Under the pieces are notes generated by a model, which saw only the letters and a list, made by a program, of their open reading frames with translations, did no database searches and was not told where the DNA came from. Made by a program: the position numbers and the translations under genes. 64,000 nucleotides of DNA from Stenopsyche tienmushanensis (taxonomy: Eukaryota > Arthropoda > Insecta > Trichoptera > Stenopsychidae), in assembly GCA_008973525.1 (NCBI GenBank), contig WACJ01000224.1, positions 557,394 to 621,393 on the forward strand, in the 5' to 3' direction. Shown one piece after another: positions 20,490 to 31,422 of the stretch. Numbering within the stretch: position 1 is the stretch's first letter; each line of letters begins with the position of its first letter.

Positions 20490-21235
20490 ATTCGCTAAAA
20501 AATTATGTCGGTTCATGTGCCAAACAACTTGTATATAAAATATTTAAATACTCGAATATTTTGCCAATTTTATATTGGTTATTTGAATAATTTATTTCAT
20601 CAATATTTGGGATCCCTACTTGTGATACGGTGCATTGTCATGGTGAAACAGTACTTTTTTCTTCATTTGAGCTCGTTTTATCGCAATTTTTTTCGTCAAA
20701 TACAAAAATAACGCCGTGTAATATTCGCTTTAGATGATTCTTCCTTTCTCAAGCTAAACGATGAGTAAAATACCGCGAAAATAAAACGAAACCAGCTGAT
20801 ATTTGCGCGCTGAGGGCGGCTTTTGACGGTTGCTGTCCACTCAGCTGATTGCCAATTTCACTATGGAGTATATTGATGGATCCACGTTTCATCCAGTGTT
20901 ACGTACCATTTGAATAAAGCCTTCTTATTGCGCTGAAACAACTCTAAACAGTGCTCTGAAATGTCGACGCGTTGTTGTTTTTGATTGAGTGTAAGTTTTC
21001 TCATGAACGTCTGACTTTGAACAGAGCTTTCTCATAGACAAATGTTGATGCAGAATGTTGAATACACTTGCCTACTGATATTTTTAAGATGTCAGAAATC
21101 TCACCTAACTTCAATTCAATTAGATTAATTTTTAACTCGTATAATTTAAAGGTTGGTGCTCCCTAAAAAAATATGTATTTGTCAATAGTAGCGCCAACTA
21201 TATGTCATTCTACTAACGTATTAAATGTTGTGTTA
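20490..21235 (-). mobile_element. mariner element relic, minus strand
   Basis: From about 21130 down to 20490 the minus strand gives mariner transposase blocks in order: GEISDILKISVG and CIQHSASTF (HTH region), LTLNQKQQRVDISEHCLEL (linker), FKWYVTLDETWIHQYTP (first catalytic Asp, near 20905-20875), AALSAQISAGFVLF, and KKVLFHHDNAPYHK (second catalytic Asp, near 20660-20625). Frame shifts and stops break it, and the region of the third Asp is very diverged. The possible 5' terminus lies near 21150-21235. This family is distinct from the copy at 11170. Confidence 0.8.
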
Positions 21236-22099
21236 TATAATTTTAAAAAAACTGTTGCTATGAATACATTTGCTTCTTCTAACCAGATTTTTTTTCCTAT
21301 TTAACAAGCTACAGTTTAATAGTTATTGTTTTTACCATTACGAAATATATGTAAGCTTCTATAAGTTTGAATTTCTGTGAGTTTGAACTTTTGATCAATT
21401 TTGTATCCGTGTTTTTGTATTTTTTATATTTACATGTACTAAATAAATAAATTAATATAAAAGAATTGCAGTTTATCCGTGATTTTTTTAATAGGATTTA
21501 AAATAAATATACACCCAGAATAGTGAACGCAATTCTCATTAAATTAGCAGTAATTTCAAGCACAAATGATTATTTTAATATACCAGAATTTTGCCCTATT
21601 TTTTTCTTAACGATACAAGTAATTAATTTTGTCCTTTCCATAAAATTGATACATTTGAATTTCCAATAAAATACTTCATGAGTATTCCAAATGTCATCCG
21701 ATGTTTGTTAAAATACATGTATATTTTTCCTTGAATAGTGCAAATTTTTCCTACTCAATGCATGTTTATTAAAATCAAAAATAAAATTGTGAGGCATTCT
21801 TTAATAAATTCTATTTGAATTTTCATGTCAGCTTGATGTAATATGAATTATTTATATGAGATGAAAACCATATATTTAAAGAATCTTTTGTTTCGTTAGA
21901 TAGTGTTTTCAAAACTTAAATGGGAATCCGAAATGTGAATGAAAAAATGGGGTATTGTGATTCATAGGCCTGCCCTCTTACGCTAACCCGGATAGCAAGC
22001 ACACGAGTATTTGTTTCAATAATAAGCCTATTGTCTTTTACGGAGAGCATTCTGCGATATATTATCCTCCGCCATAAATATAAAAGTGTCCTGTGGAAA
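21236..22099. other. AT-rich sequence, no gene recognised
   Basis: No coding or repeat structure that I can support. Confidence 0.4.
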
Positions 22100-22440
22100 T
22101 GAATTTTCATAATAAAAATGGCAAAGGAAATTAATCGAGCGTCACTCGTACAACAGTGGAAGTTCTATCTATGTCGACTTCCTTTTTGCACGCAAAGGCC
22201 GTGCCCGAGATACAATGCAAGATGCTTCTCATTTGTATGGAGGCTGTATTCTCGATTCGATTCTCTTTTTCTTTCAATTATTCTTACGCGATAATCTTTT
22301 TCTACTGCCCAGCCAAGAAAATAAAAGCACTTTTCATAATCCCCGGGAAGTAACGTCGCTGAACAAGTAACAATAGCAGACGACGTTAATTCCCCGCTGG
22401 CTTCTTAGAACCATTTTGTTATGGTTAGTCGATCCCATTT
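22100..22440. other. unique GC-richer block, candidate conserved non-coding element
   Basis: A stretch of better-balanced composition with no repeat ends, no long open frame (best is 65 codons) and no transposon similarity. It stands out in the AT-rich background, as conserved non-coding elements near developmental or neural genes often do. This is inference from composition only. Confidence 0.3.
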
Positions 22441-23569
22441 AGAAACACATAGATAATAGCTTAAAAATACATATTCCTTTCAATAGAATACCTTATATTA
22501 ATACGACACAATTGATTTTTTGCTATCATTATCGATGAGATATCTGACAATAGCACGAAAATCTGAATCTTAAATCATCTCTTACAATATTCCCATATCG
22601 AAGTAAATAATAAGTGTATTTCTACAATGAAGACCATTATATCAAATAGTAAAACATTAAGGTGTTCCTTATTTTTCGACTTTTAACAAAATTTTTCGAT
22701 GATTTCGATGACATCGTTAATATTGAAATTATCTTGTAACAAAATACGACCAAAGTTACTTTAATGTTTAAGTCTAATCAAACTTGCTAAGATCGTAGAA
22801 AACGAACTTCTGCTGAGAGAAGCACAATATGTAAGAGTCATTCAGAGAGTTATTATTTCTGATGAGGCAGCCAACCTTTTTTTACTAACCATTTTTCTCA
22901 GTCATGAAAAAAAATGTTCGAAATTTTATTCAATTCCCGCCACTTTTGTATGTATAGTTGGCGTTGAAGAATGGTACCTTATTAATTTATATCATCATGA
23001 TGTCTACTATATTCTTTAATTTACTATAAGTTTATTATAAACAAAATTTATAATAATGGAATGTAACTTTTGGACCTATTCATATTTGTATACGAAACCT
23101 TAGCATCTTGTGCAACTAGAACCCCAGATGTTTTGGTTACATATTTGTTTTGTAACCGCAATTATCAAAATAACATTTCTTATTGGTCAAATTAATACCA
23201 TTTTCAGATACATTCTAGTTTATATTCACGCTGTGAATTATAGTCTTGTTTATAAGTGTAACATCTGTTGGCTGTTTTTGAACTGTTAGATCACCCCATT
23301 TAAATAATGAATTTATCGTGTTGATAAAAATTGATGACGAAACAAGCGTGTAATTATGTAAACTGTGAATTCTTAGTACTTATGATATCTTACTATTTCA
23401 TAGCACTGATATCCTTCACTGTTCGCTTGCTCTTGGGTGTATGTGTGTATAAAAAAACATTTGGATATTCTGGCAAGATATCTCAGTCTCCCATTCTACT
23501 CACAAATGAAATCCTCAGTGCGAAGGAAATCTTTATTTATTACTTCCAATTGAAATAAAGCCACTATAA
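22441..23569. other. AT-rich sequence, no gene recognised
   Basis: A 75-codon open frame at 23331-23558 has hydrophobic segments but no recognisable family and is probably chance. Confidence 0.35.
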
Positions 23570-23765
23570 TTCAGCGTTCGCTGCCAAGTATTATAGCGGG
23601 CGCGAAGGAAGGTGTGTCCGACATACTGAAACATACAATAATTGCTTTTGTCAAGCGAAACTGTTATCTTTAATTCGAGGCCCCAAAAAAGTGCAAAAAG
23701 GGAAATGGGAGAAAGTAGATTTTCCCGGTTTAAATTGTTTTAGGGTTCGAAGGAAATTGATGTTC
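23570..23765. other. unique GC-richer block
   Basis: About 200 bases of more balanced composition, including TATAGCGGGCGCGAAGG near 23591, without open frames or repeat ends. Possible non-coding regulatory element; basis is composition only. Confidence 0.25.
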
Positions 23766-24169
23766 TTTACTAACAGGATTTAACATTTTACATAGATTAA
23801 TTTTTTAAAATAATATGAAGAACAATATTTTCAGCCAACTTACTATACCCATGGATCTTTTCTCATAGAAAAATCCTGATCATCAACATTTTTTATAGAA
23901 AAAGTTGATGATCTCCTTCAAGAAATAGTCTCTCAATCTGAGCAAATAATCCCTCTTTGAAGACATTACTTATGATTTGATCGACTCGTGGACCCCCTGT
24001 CGCTATCCTCACACCCTCAAATTAACCTTAACCTACCACATATTCTCTTAGTAATCACAAGAACTCCTGAGAATCTGTAAGAACCAATTTTGAAAGCTAT
24101 CGATTAGAACCTGGAACCTTAATGTAAAAAGTTTGGATGCAAATCTAAAATATGAAAATATTGATGAAT

Positions 24170-24300
24170 AAGTTCCAGCTGTTTTTCATCCTTTCCACGT
24201 AGGTTTATTTGGCCTATCAAATGAATTCAATAGAGATTTTCAGTAATGGTTTGGTTGGGTTGGAGCAACTTATAATACCAGTTGATTCCACCAAATACAG
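24170..24300 (-). pseudogene. mariner transposase fragment (YYxLLQPNQTI block)
   Basis: On the minus strand, GGINWYYKLLQPNQTITENL and, after a stop, HLIGQINLRGKDEKQLEL match the block of mariner transposases that lies between the first and second catalytic Asp. Nothing of the catalytic motifs themselves remains here. A second transposase scrap lies just upstream in this orientation (24380-24430). Confidence 0.65.
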
Positions 24301-24379
24301 ACTCGGAGATAACTTGGAATCATGGATATTGCGCTTTGGCGTCGATGTTATTGCTTGACCGAACTTAACTCATATTGTT

Positions 24380-24430
24380 TTACGTTGGGGAACGTCCCCA
24401 AACAAAGAAATCTAGTGGTGTCATGTCCGG
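24380..24430 (-). pseudogene. Tc1/mariner-type transposase scrap (SPDMTPLDFFVWG)
   Basis: The minus strand reads SPDMTPLDFFVWG, the block around the last catalytic acidic residue of Tc1/mariner-type transposases (SPDLTPxDFFLWG). In a single element this block should follow, not precede, the piece at 24170-24300. The two scraps are therefore either from different elements or rearranged. Confidence 0.6.
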
Positions 24431-24639
24431 AGAAAATGAAAAATAGGGCCTTTGTAAAAATGAAAAAATAAATGCCACTTTAGAAAACTACAGTTTAAAC
24501 GAGGAAAATGTATCGTGCATTTATACGAAGCAGATTGGTCAATTTGAACAAATTTTGTAAATAAGTTTAATAAGTACAAAAGTGTTTTCTTAATCCAGTT
24601 CCTGGAAAACTGGTAATTATTCAAATTTAACGACTTATT

Positions 24640-24790
24640 GAATTATTTTTATGACATGTAGCATATCATTAGAAGGGGTATAATTTAATATATTTAATAT
24701 AATATAATTTATTGAATTAGCTTTTTAAAATTAAACTAAGTTCAGAATAGTTGTTATTTTTTATTTAAAGAATTTAGAGGTGTATTTTAC
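24640..24790 (-). repeat. second copy of the ACAGGGTG repeat family
   Basis: It aligns in reverse complement with about 9240-9400. Shared words are ATGACATGTAGCATATC, TTAAACTAAGTTC, AAAGAATTTAGA and TTxxTCATTC. The second arm of the hairpin seen at 9349-9396 is absent; an AT-rich stretch (24680-24715) sits in its place. Confidence 0.55.
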
Positions 24791-24859
24791 TCATTCTCAT
24801 ATATAATACCATATGATGCTTAAGTTATGAACTGATTTTGGACTACTTAACTATGTATT

Positions 24860-24985
24860 GACCAAGTGTTGGTATAGTGGCTTAAATCCTGGACCCTTAT
24901 TGTAAAGGTTCGGGTTCAAATCCAGATTGTGGAAAAAATTTTCACCGTACCAACAAATTTAGAATGTCATAAGGACTTTAAAGAA
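24860..24985 (+). mobile_element. short tRNA-derived SINE, copy C (126 bp, complete ends)
   Basis: The element is flanked by an exact 11-bp direct repeat (AACTATGTATT at 24849-24859 and 24986-24996). It starts GACCAAGTG, followed by a perfect A-box (TGGTATAGTGG at 24870-24880; consensus TRGYNNARNGG) and a near-perfect B-box (GGTTCAAATCC near 24906-24916). A short body (TTGTGGAAAAAATT, CCGTACCAACAAATTT) joins directly to the common tail TGTCATAAGGACTTTAAAG. The roughly 360-bp middle of the long form is missing. Because it has its own clean target duplication, this short form inserted as such and was not deleted afterwards. Confidence 0.9.
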
Positions 24986-24996
24986 AACTATGTATT

Positions 24997-25659
24997 ATAA
25001 AGGTAGAATTTGAATATTCAAACAAATAACTTGATATTATTTTATAATTGAAATATATAAATATGCATCGATAAAAACGATATATTTTTTAAATGCCAAT
25101 ACATACGATATCTTAATCTGAAAATGAATATTTCCTCTTTTAATCGTGCGATTAGGCGTTATTGAATTTTGAAGTACCCTTTGTTTACACATATCATTTT
25201 TATCAATTTCATCGGTTCTCCTTTCACGGACTCCCATTTTCCACTTAACCTTTTAAATTCTCATGCCTTTGAAAATATTCTCGTTGGAGGATGAATGGTT
25301 TAATTATCCGGTAAGTTTGAATTGCTTCCATTAAAATATCCGACGTTCAAAATACCCGTTTTTGAGCAGCAAATATTAACCGTTCCCGGAGGATCTCGCA
25401 TACATTTTGGCTTTGCAGCCTTAATGGACAAATTCTGGCTTAAACGCTCTATAAACAAAGCAATTAACCCACGCTTTTAAGACTGCAGTTTTTTTGTTCG
25501 TTTTGCAAATCTGCCCTAATAACATTTTATTATAGGATCGGAATATTGATATTACCTGATGGTAATTAAATTAATCAACTACTTGAGTGTATTATCTTTC
25601 AGTATTTAAGCATCTATTGCTATTTGCATTCTTGTGAATCAATAAATGAGTATTATACT
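24997..25659. other. AT-rich with unique-looking segment 25250-25490
   Basis: The part from 25250 to 25490 is better balanced and not repetitive within the window. No credible open frame. A GGTAAGT word at 25309-25315 has no coding frame leading into it. Confidence 0.3.
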
Positions 25660-25985
25660 CGTATGAAAACATTACAGTCCGTATTCCATGTTTTGCATAA
25701 TAGCAAAATAACATAAATTCCGCTCATGAATTATGCGTGTTAAGCCCGCACTTGTACGCGGGTCCGTTCTGCTCGCTTTTTTATTAATCAAGAGAGAGAG
25801 ATCTGGTCGCCGGAAGGACGTCTTCCCACAGCCAAAGCTATCCGACAATTCTGGCCATCTACGCATCACCGCCGAACTGATAAAGGTGCAAGGGCCAGAA
25901 GCGATCACTGTTCGATGCGATCACGTTATTTCAGATTACAATACCATAAAATATGGCGCTGTTAACTTAACACATAAACGATGAA
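25660..25985. other. unique GC-richer block with overlapping short frames
   Basis: About 320 bases of balanced composition have open frames on both strands (83 codons plus, 78 codons minus). Neither shows a known motif. The plus frame starts MRVKPALVRGSVLLAFLLI, which is faintly signal-peptide-like, but no splice donor or downstream exon is evident. It may be a conserved non-coding element or an unrecognised small exon. Confidence 0.3.
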
Positions 25986-27180
25986 ATATTCTCTGAAGTT
26001 CAACACGATAATCAGTGCTACTGTTACGTGGAACGAGTTTGCATGTTGATGTAGAGCCTTTGGACTGGAGGTAATCAGGTGGTAATACAAACTCGTTCGT
26101 CTTAATAATTATCTTTATTTAATGATTACAATCACGAGATTACAAACGATCCTGCAAGAATAATATATCTTTCAGCAGCCAAAATAATCCATCGATTATT
26201 ACTTCTTGTTTCCTGCAGATCTACATTCTTCTCATTTGGTGTGATGCGGAAAAGGATGAAAATACATAGATTTCACTGTTAACTTGACACAATTTATCCG
26301 TAGGAATACTGAAGATGTCACTTTGCGTCTAAAAGAAGACGGAAAATTTCGCTGTTAATCTGACCAATTGCACTCACATAGATTAACAGTTGTTTTACGC
26401 AGGGATACCATTTTTGCCCACGCAACGCCCTCCCATGACAAGACCAGCAGTGGATTATGATCGTGAATTATGAACCATAACCGATTGCGACTTAATGTGA
26501 ATCAATAAGTTTAAATAAATCATTTTGAGCTTGGTTTTTTTTTTCGAAATTAAACTACAGGAACTAAAGGCATAAGACCCAATTTGGAAGTCATGGACAT
26601 GTCTTTGTTGAGCAGGCCGCGTAACATACAATGTCGTCTTACATTTGGGACTGAGAGTTAGTATACCTATCGAAGGACCTTGTCTACGCTGGAATTATCA
26701 GGTAGAATAAAGGGAAAAGGCTCAAGAGACATGTATATGGCGGAACTACGTTGTTGATAAATGAAGGTTATATGAAACATGAAAATATGGTAAAAATGTG
26801 TTTAGCCCATGTAAAAAACAACAGAAAACCATCCCATGAAAAGTATGTAAGCCTATAAAAAATCAATTATGATACTTTTGAAAATTATGTACAGTTTGAA
26901 ATTAAAATCGTTTTCAGTTTCTATCTTTATTATGTAATTTTTATTATATATTTTGAAAAAAATACTATAATTGACTTTTGCATGCTTTTCACAACAAATG
27001 AATAAATTGTCATAACAGATTTGTTTTTCAATGTTAAAACTATTTTTCCGGTTAAAAACAAACTTGACTCTAATCAAACTGAATTCTGGACATTCAGAAC
27101 AAGAAAACTACGATTGATATGTCCCGTACTCAGAACATACCTGATGGGTTTTTATGTAAACCCGTTTTTCTCTCAGGGGT
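25986..27180. other. mixed sequence, no gene recognised
   Basis: 26010-26460 and 26570-26760 are less AT-rich and may be worn repeat. No open frames or terminal repeats that I can define. 26850-27100 is very AT-rich. Confidence 0.3.
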
Positions 27181-27182
27181 GT

Positions 27183-27599
27183 TTAGATTAAATAAAGCTT
27201 GAATGTCAATAAATTAACCTTAACACTACTGCTATTGTTAGTGTTTTGCATTAGAACGCAATATTCGTTCATTTCTTCAAAAGATTTCGCTGCGTTCGAC
27301 CTTTCTAGGAGTAACATTGTTTTGCATACTAAAGTTGAGTCAACGCGTGCAGTTGTGATCAATATATTTTTGTGATTTTGATTAGGGTTTCCCGTTATTT
27401 TCGAGTTATACCATTTATACAACCTTGTGTTAAGCCAAACTAACTTGTATGCTGTAGAAACATCGTCAAAATCAGAAGGTGATACAAGCAGAATCGTACG
27501 AGGGAAAGATGAAACTAAAGATGAAATGAGAATGTGTTTAGGTGTACACACTGGGTTTATGCGTATTACAACACACTGGGATAATACATTTGAACCCAC
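27183..27599 (-). CDS. unassigned 138-codon open frame
   Basis: This is the longest open frame in the window that I cannot assign to a transposon. It starts MGSNVLSQCVVIRINP and is rich in Ser, Asn, Leu and Val. It has no signal peptide, no membrane segment of typical length and no catalytic motif I recognise. The local DNA is less AT-rich than the flanks, which lengthens chance frames. No upstream promoter or splice evidence was seen. It could be a fragment of an unrecognised element, an exon, or chance. Confidence 0.15.
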   Translation of the reverse strand: MGSNVLSQCVVIRINPVCTPKHILISSLVSSFPRTILLVSPSDFDDVSTAYKLVWLNTRLYKWYNSKITGNPNQNHKNILITTARVDSTLVCKTMLLLERSNAAKSFEEMNEYCVLMQNTNNSSSVKVNLLTFKLYLI

Positions 27600-28889
27600 A
27601 GAATGATTACTGAAAGACAGATTATCTTTTTAATTTGACAGAATTTTCACAATTTGTGTCTAGATATAATCTCTTTCTCATCTTACGGGCATTGCAGTGC
27701 AATAATAGCGTAGAAGGTTTATCAAGCTTACCGAATATCACTGCATTGATTGTTTTTTTTTTTCAATAGAAAAATAGATATAATTTATGATCGACCTAAA
27801 TAACTGTCGATAGATGAGTCGTTAGTTCTTTCAAGTAGCCGATTATTTTTTTCTTGTCCATCGAAATACGTGGCTCCCCCCATTTCCACTACCATACTTT
27901 GTTAAATTTTTAAAAATATTTTTATATTCAATAAATATTGCTTAGTCAACGTGCAAAATATCAAGATTCTATATTTAATACTGTTTGCATAAAAAATCAA
28001 TCTCTTTTAAGCTCAGCAAGTTAGAAACGTCCCTTAATTGACTTATTACAAAGGTATCACAATCGAAGAGCACATGAAAGACGTTAATTATTGGCAACTT
28101 ATAATAGATGAATGCAATGAATGAATAAATGATTGCAATGAATTTATATAATTTGATAATTTATCTAATGATATGAAGTATATTACTATTTTTATAAAAT
28201 TAGCTGAACTTCTATTAAGACAAAAATGTCTCAAATGACATAAATAGTATGCAAAAGTATACTTTTATAGAAGCTTAACAGCTGCAATTCCTACCGTATA
28301 TTAAAATCTACATCCTTGGAAGATATTTTGATACATGGTACAGTAAGGGCTTAAGTAACTCTTCAAAAAAAATTCAGGTGATGTAATGGTGTTAATTGGA
28401 TTTTCGTTGGGTAGGAAAGTAAAGCAACTTCAAAACTTGGAGTTAAATTGACGAATGATGTAAGATAGGATGAGGTGATTGATGTCTATCGATTGCCAAC
28501 TTAATACTAGTTTGGAGCGTCTTTTAGAAGTAGGTAAACTCTTGAAATTTTGGCTCCATAAAATACAAAAACGTGAAAACCCAAATTTTAATATTACATG
28601 TCGAACATTTAATATTTTCAAATAGTACATTTACACTTCAAACCGATATTAAACTTCAAAAGCGAACATTGAGATTCAACCCTTAGTAGGCCGATTTAAT
28701 GGAAAAGAAGAATCTTCATCGAATCTGAAACATAAATTGTAAAACCCAAGAAAATAAAAGCATTTAGAGAAATAGACAATATAACTATAATCATTTTCTA
28801 AATACTCACATATGCGGTGTGTACGAAAACATAAAAGAGACGCGGAATCATTCTCAGAAATTACATATGAATACTATCAATTTAAGATA
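27600..28889. other. AT-rich sequence, no gene recognised
   Basis: No coding or repeat structure that I can support. Confidence 0.4.
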
Positions 28890-29342
28890 CACTTGGGTCT
28901 CGTATAACACGGTTGTATACAACACGGTTTTGTATAAATCGTTTGTATAAATAGTGGCATGTTTTTTACAACACACTATATACGGTTTGAGGAAAAATAA
29001 TATACATCATTTTAAAGTATTATTGATATTGGACAATGTACCAGACATCCACTCAATTTAAAATACCCTATTGTTGAAATATTATTGTTACCGCCAAATA
29101 TTACGTCTATAATCCAAACCTTTAACAAAGGTATAGTTTTAATATTTAAAGCATATTATATTCGTCGAACACTTCATATTCCAGAGTTCTCCGTTGATGG
29201 AAACCCACAATAGATCTTAAAAAAGAATAAAGCATATAGAATAAACCCTAATTTTGTATGAACTTTAAACCTTGTATAACACAGATTTGTATTACACGAC
29301 GGTTTGCGGAACCATATAACCGTGTTATACTAGATCCGAGTA
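28890..29342 (+). mobile_element. Tigger-like element, 453-bp deletion derivative
   Basis: The ends CACTTGGGTCTCGTATAACA and, reverse-complemented, TACTCGGATCTAGTATAACA are imperfect inverted repeats flanked by TA (28888-28889 and 29343-29344). Subterminal GTATAACACGG and GTATAxACAC words are repeated at both ends. The interior (about 29025-29185) encodes only the block around the second catalytic Asp of a Tigger/CENP-B-like transposase. It is a deletion product that could only have moved with help from a full-length relative. Confidence 0.85.
29025..29185 (+). pseudogene. Tigger/CENP-B transposase core fragment
   Basis: The plus strand reads LLILDNVP (catalytic Asp in LDN). After a one-base shift it continues HPLNLKYPIVEILLLPPN, ITSIIQTFNKGIV and IFKAYYIRRTL. 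This is the contiguous LILDNAPxHP through FLPPNxTSxIQPxDQGVI-x-FKAYYxRRT order of the family, with the Gln-Pro and Asp-Gln positions changed. Nothing upstream or downstream of the block survives. Confidence 0.85.
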
Positions 29343-29344
29343 TA

Positions 29345-30143
29345 CTTGATATTCCATAGTTTGTACTTTAATAATAAGTATGGACCGACTCAAAATAGTC
29401 GATAACATTTTAAGGATCGATCACGCGCTAGAGTGCCAATTTTGATACATTTTGTTATTGTTAATTTAATGGACTTGTAACTTGCAATTTTGCACAAAAA
29501 TGTAATGTAATATCCATTATAGAACTTAGATGATTTCCATAAGATTTTTTTCGTGGGAACAATCAAAATTATATTAGGTTAATTGCCGCAGGCGAATTTC
29601 GCATTATTAACAGTGATATCTTTTCCTCTCCTTTCTGCGCGTTTTTGAAATCAAATATTGAGCAGGGAAAAACAAAATATTCGATCGATAACCTTGGCTA
29701 TGGTAAGACGTATTTTTACCACCGGCTTCGCCAGTAGTCTCGTAACCGGAATCTTTCTTTATTCGATAAAAAAATCATATTTTATAAAAGGTATATATTT
29801 ATATAAAACGACTTCAAATATTCTTGACAAGATGTTAATATTTTTCTGTATCAGAAAATTATGAGAGACCGTTTATCGTTTAATTTAAGAACTTAAAAAA
29901 AAAACGTTTAGGGCCAATAATTTGGCCGTTAAAATGTTGAAGAGTCTAACAATAATTAAAACCTACGTGTGTAATTATGTGTGAACTTTGAATAATGCGG
30001 ATTTACATTATTAGATGTTTTCGAGGCACTATAAAATAACTGAGTCCATTTTTAAATGATATTCTAAATAATGTTATAAATTCTGCCATGACCTTCATGA
30101 TTTTATTTATCGCCATAGTATTTGATTTATTTTAATTAAGCCG
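29345..30143. other. AT-rich; unique GC-richer segment 29575-29760
   Basis: The segment contains GCCGCAGGCGAATTTCGC and CCACCGGCTTCGCCAG and no long frame. It is a candidate conserved non-coding block by composition only. The remainder is AT-rich without recognised features. Confidence 0.25.
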
Positions 30144-30220
30144 CGGAAAATAAAGCTAAATCTGGATCGAGACATTGAGAGCCTGGATTTGAACCTGAAT
30201 ATTAAAAATAAGGGTCTAAT
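30144..30220 (-). repeat. SINE fragment, copy E (minus strand)
   Basis: It matches two non-adjacent pieces of the SINE joined together: AATCTGGATCGAGAC from the body and CTGGATTTGAACC (the B-box side of the head), followed by worn anticodon-arm sequence. The middle is deleted. Confidence 0.6.
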
Positions 30221-30509
30221 AACAAAAATCGCAAGAGTCAAACACTGTGAAATATACATATTTTTGATTGATAAAATATTTTTGGAATGTGTGAATTGAA
30301 CGATATTTACACCGCAAACAGGAGTAAAAATTTTCACATACTACTCTTTGGGTGATTTAAATTGTCCACTTGTGTTCGTGGAATGATATCTGTACAGAAA
30401 GTCTGCAAAGTATAAATCTTTCAGAATAATTCTGGCGAACTGTAAATAGTCACACGTCAAAGGAAAGCAAAAAATCGCTTTCTTCTTTCAATGGAAATGT
30501 GAGTGATGT

Positions 30510-30805
30510 TTTTCACATATTATGATTTATATAAGCTCCCTTCCCGGGACAGGAGAGGGTTTGACGTTTGTCCCAGGGATTTTTCAGAAGAAATTTGAAA
30601 CGCCTTACCACTCGAAGAGTATAACTGGAGAGAACTCTTCTCGCACTTCACACGTTGTTTGTAAACAAAGGAAGTAAATTCAGAGAGGGAAGAATGCGGC
30701 ACGCGCTTCGGCCGAGTCATTCCACTTGGAACATAAATTATTGCTTCTTCTTCGCGTGCCCGAAGATTCGTATTGCAAGAAAAATGTCTATAGAAATATA
30801 TAAAA
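30510..30805. other. unique GC-richer block, candidate conserved non-coding element
   Basis: A block of balanced composition has short frames on both strands (61 and 66 codons), none with a recognisable motif, and no repeat ends. The words CCCGGGACAGGAG, TTGTTTGTAAACAAAGG (forkhead-like palindrome, 30655-30671) and GCACGCGCTTCGGCC stand out. Candidate enhancer or small exon; inference from composition. Confidence 0.3.
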
Positions 30806-31097
30806 CACTTATTTTTCAGAAAACGACACTTAGGGGATGACGAACAAAAAATAACAAGATAATTCTCCCTTCGGTTTGGCAGAAATCTATTTATAATGCC
30901 GAGTCTCCAATTATTACGGAAAGGGGTTGCTTCCGAAATCTAGGACATTGTTTCCAAAATTGATATAGTATAATGTATCAACATTTTTAAACTTTTTTTT
31001 TTTTTTTTTCCAGTGGGAGCGTAAATCTACGTTAGACGCCCAGATAACGCCATTATCTGGGGAGTGTGGGACTTACTTCTGATGAGTTACCATAAGG

Positions 31098-31422
31098 CAA
31101 GGTTGTCCAACCTTTTTCGTCTTGGGAGCTACTTTTTAATTTAAAATTGGCTCGGGATCGACTTCTAATATGATTCTTATAGGAAATGTATTTATGTTGT
31201 TTCTTTTTCCTTTCTTCAAACTTAAAAACTCAAATTAGCAGATAAACACGAATCAAGTCGAGCTAAAGAGTTCGATCTCCGGAATTTTATTTTTCATCGT
31301 CGGCTGTAAATATATTTATATAAAGTAATTTTTTTTTCTAAATTCACGGAAGTCGTCGGGATCGACCAAATTTTGCTTAAAGATTGACCGGTCGATCCGG
31401 ATCGACCGGTTGGACATCCCTG
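31098..31422. mobile_element. hAT MITE inserted in the LINE 3' UTR
   Basis: The ends CAAGGTTGTCCAACC and, reverse-complemented, CAGGGATGTCCAACC are hAT-type inverted repeats. The flanking 8-mers CCATAAGG (31090-31097) and CCATAAAG (31423-31430) match at 7 of 8 positions. At 325 bp without coding capacity, it is non-autonomous. GATCGACC and CGATCC words are repeated near the right end. It inserted after the R1-clade LINE. Confidence 0.85.

Noticed and set aside
24866..24925. tRNA gene suggested by A-box and B-box
   Set aside because: The boxes are good but no acceptor stem closes, and the sequence continues into a SINE body with tail and target duplication.
26010..26170. Possible solo LTR (TGTTACGTGGAACG start, AATAATTATCTTTATT polyadenylation-like segment)
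   Set aside because: No CA end with a matching 4-6 bp target duplication and no internal retrovirus-like sequence could be found.
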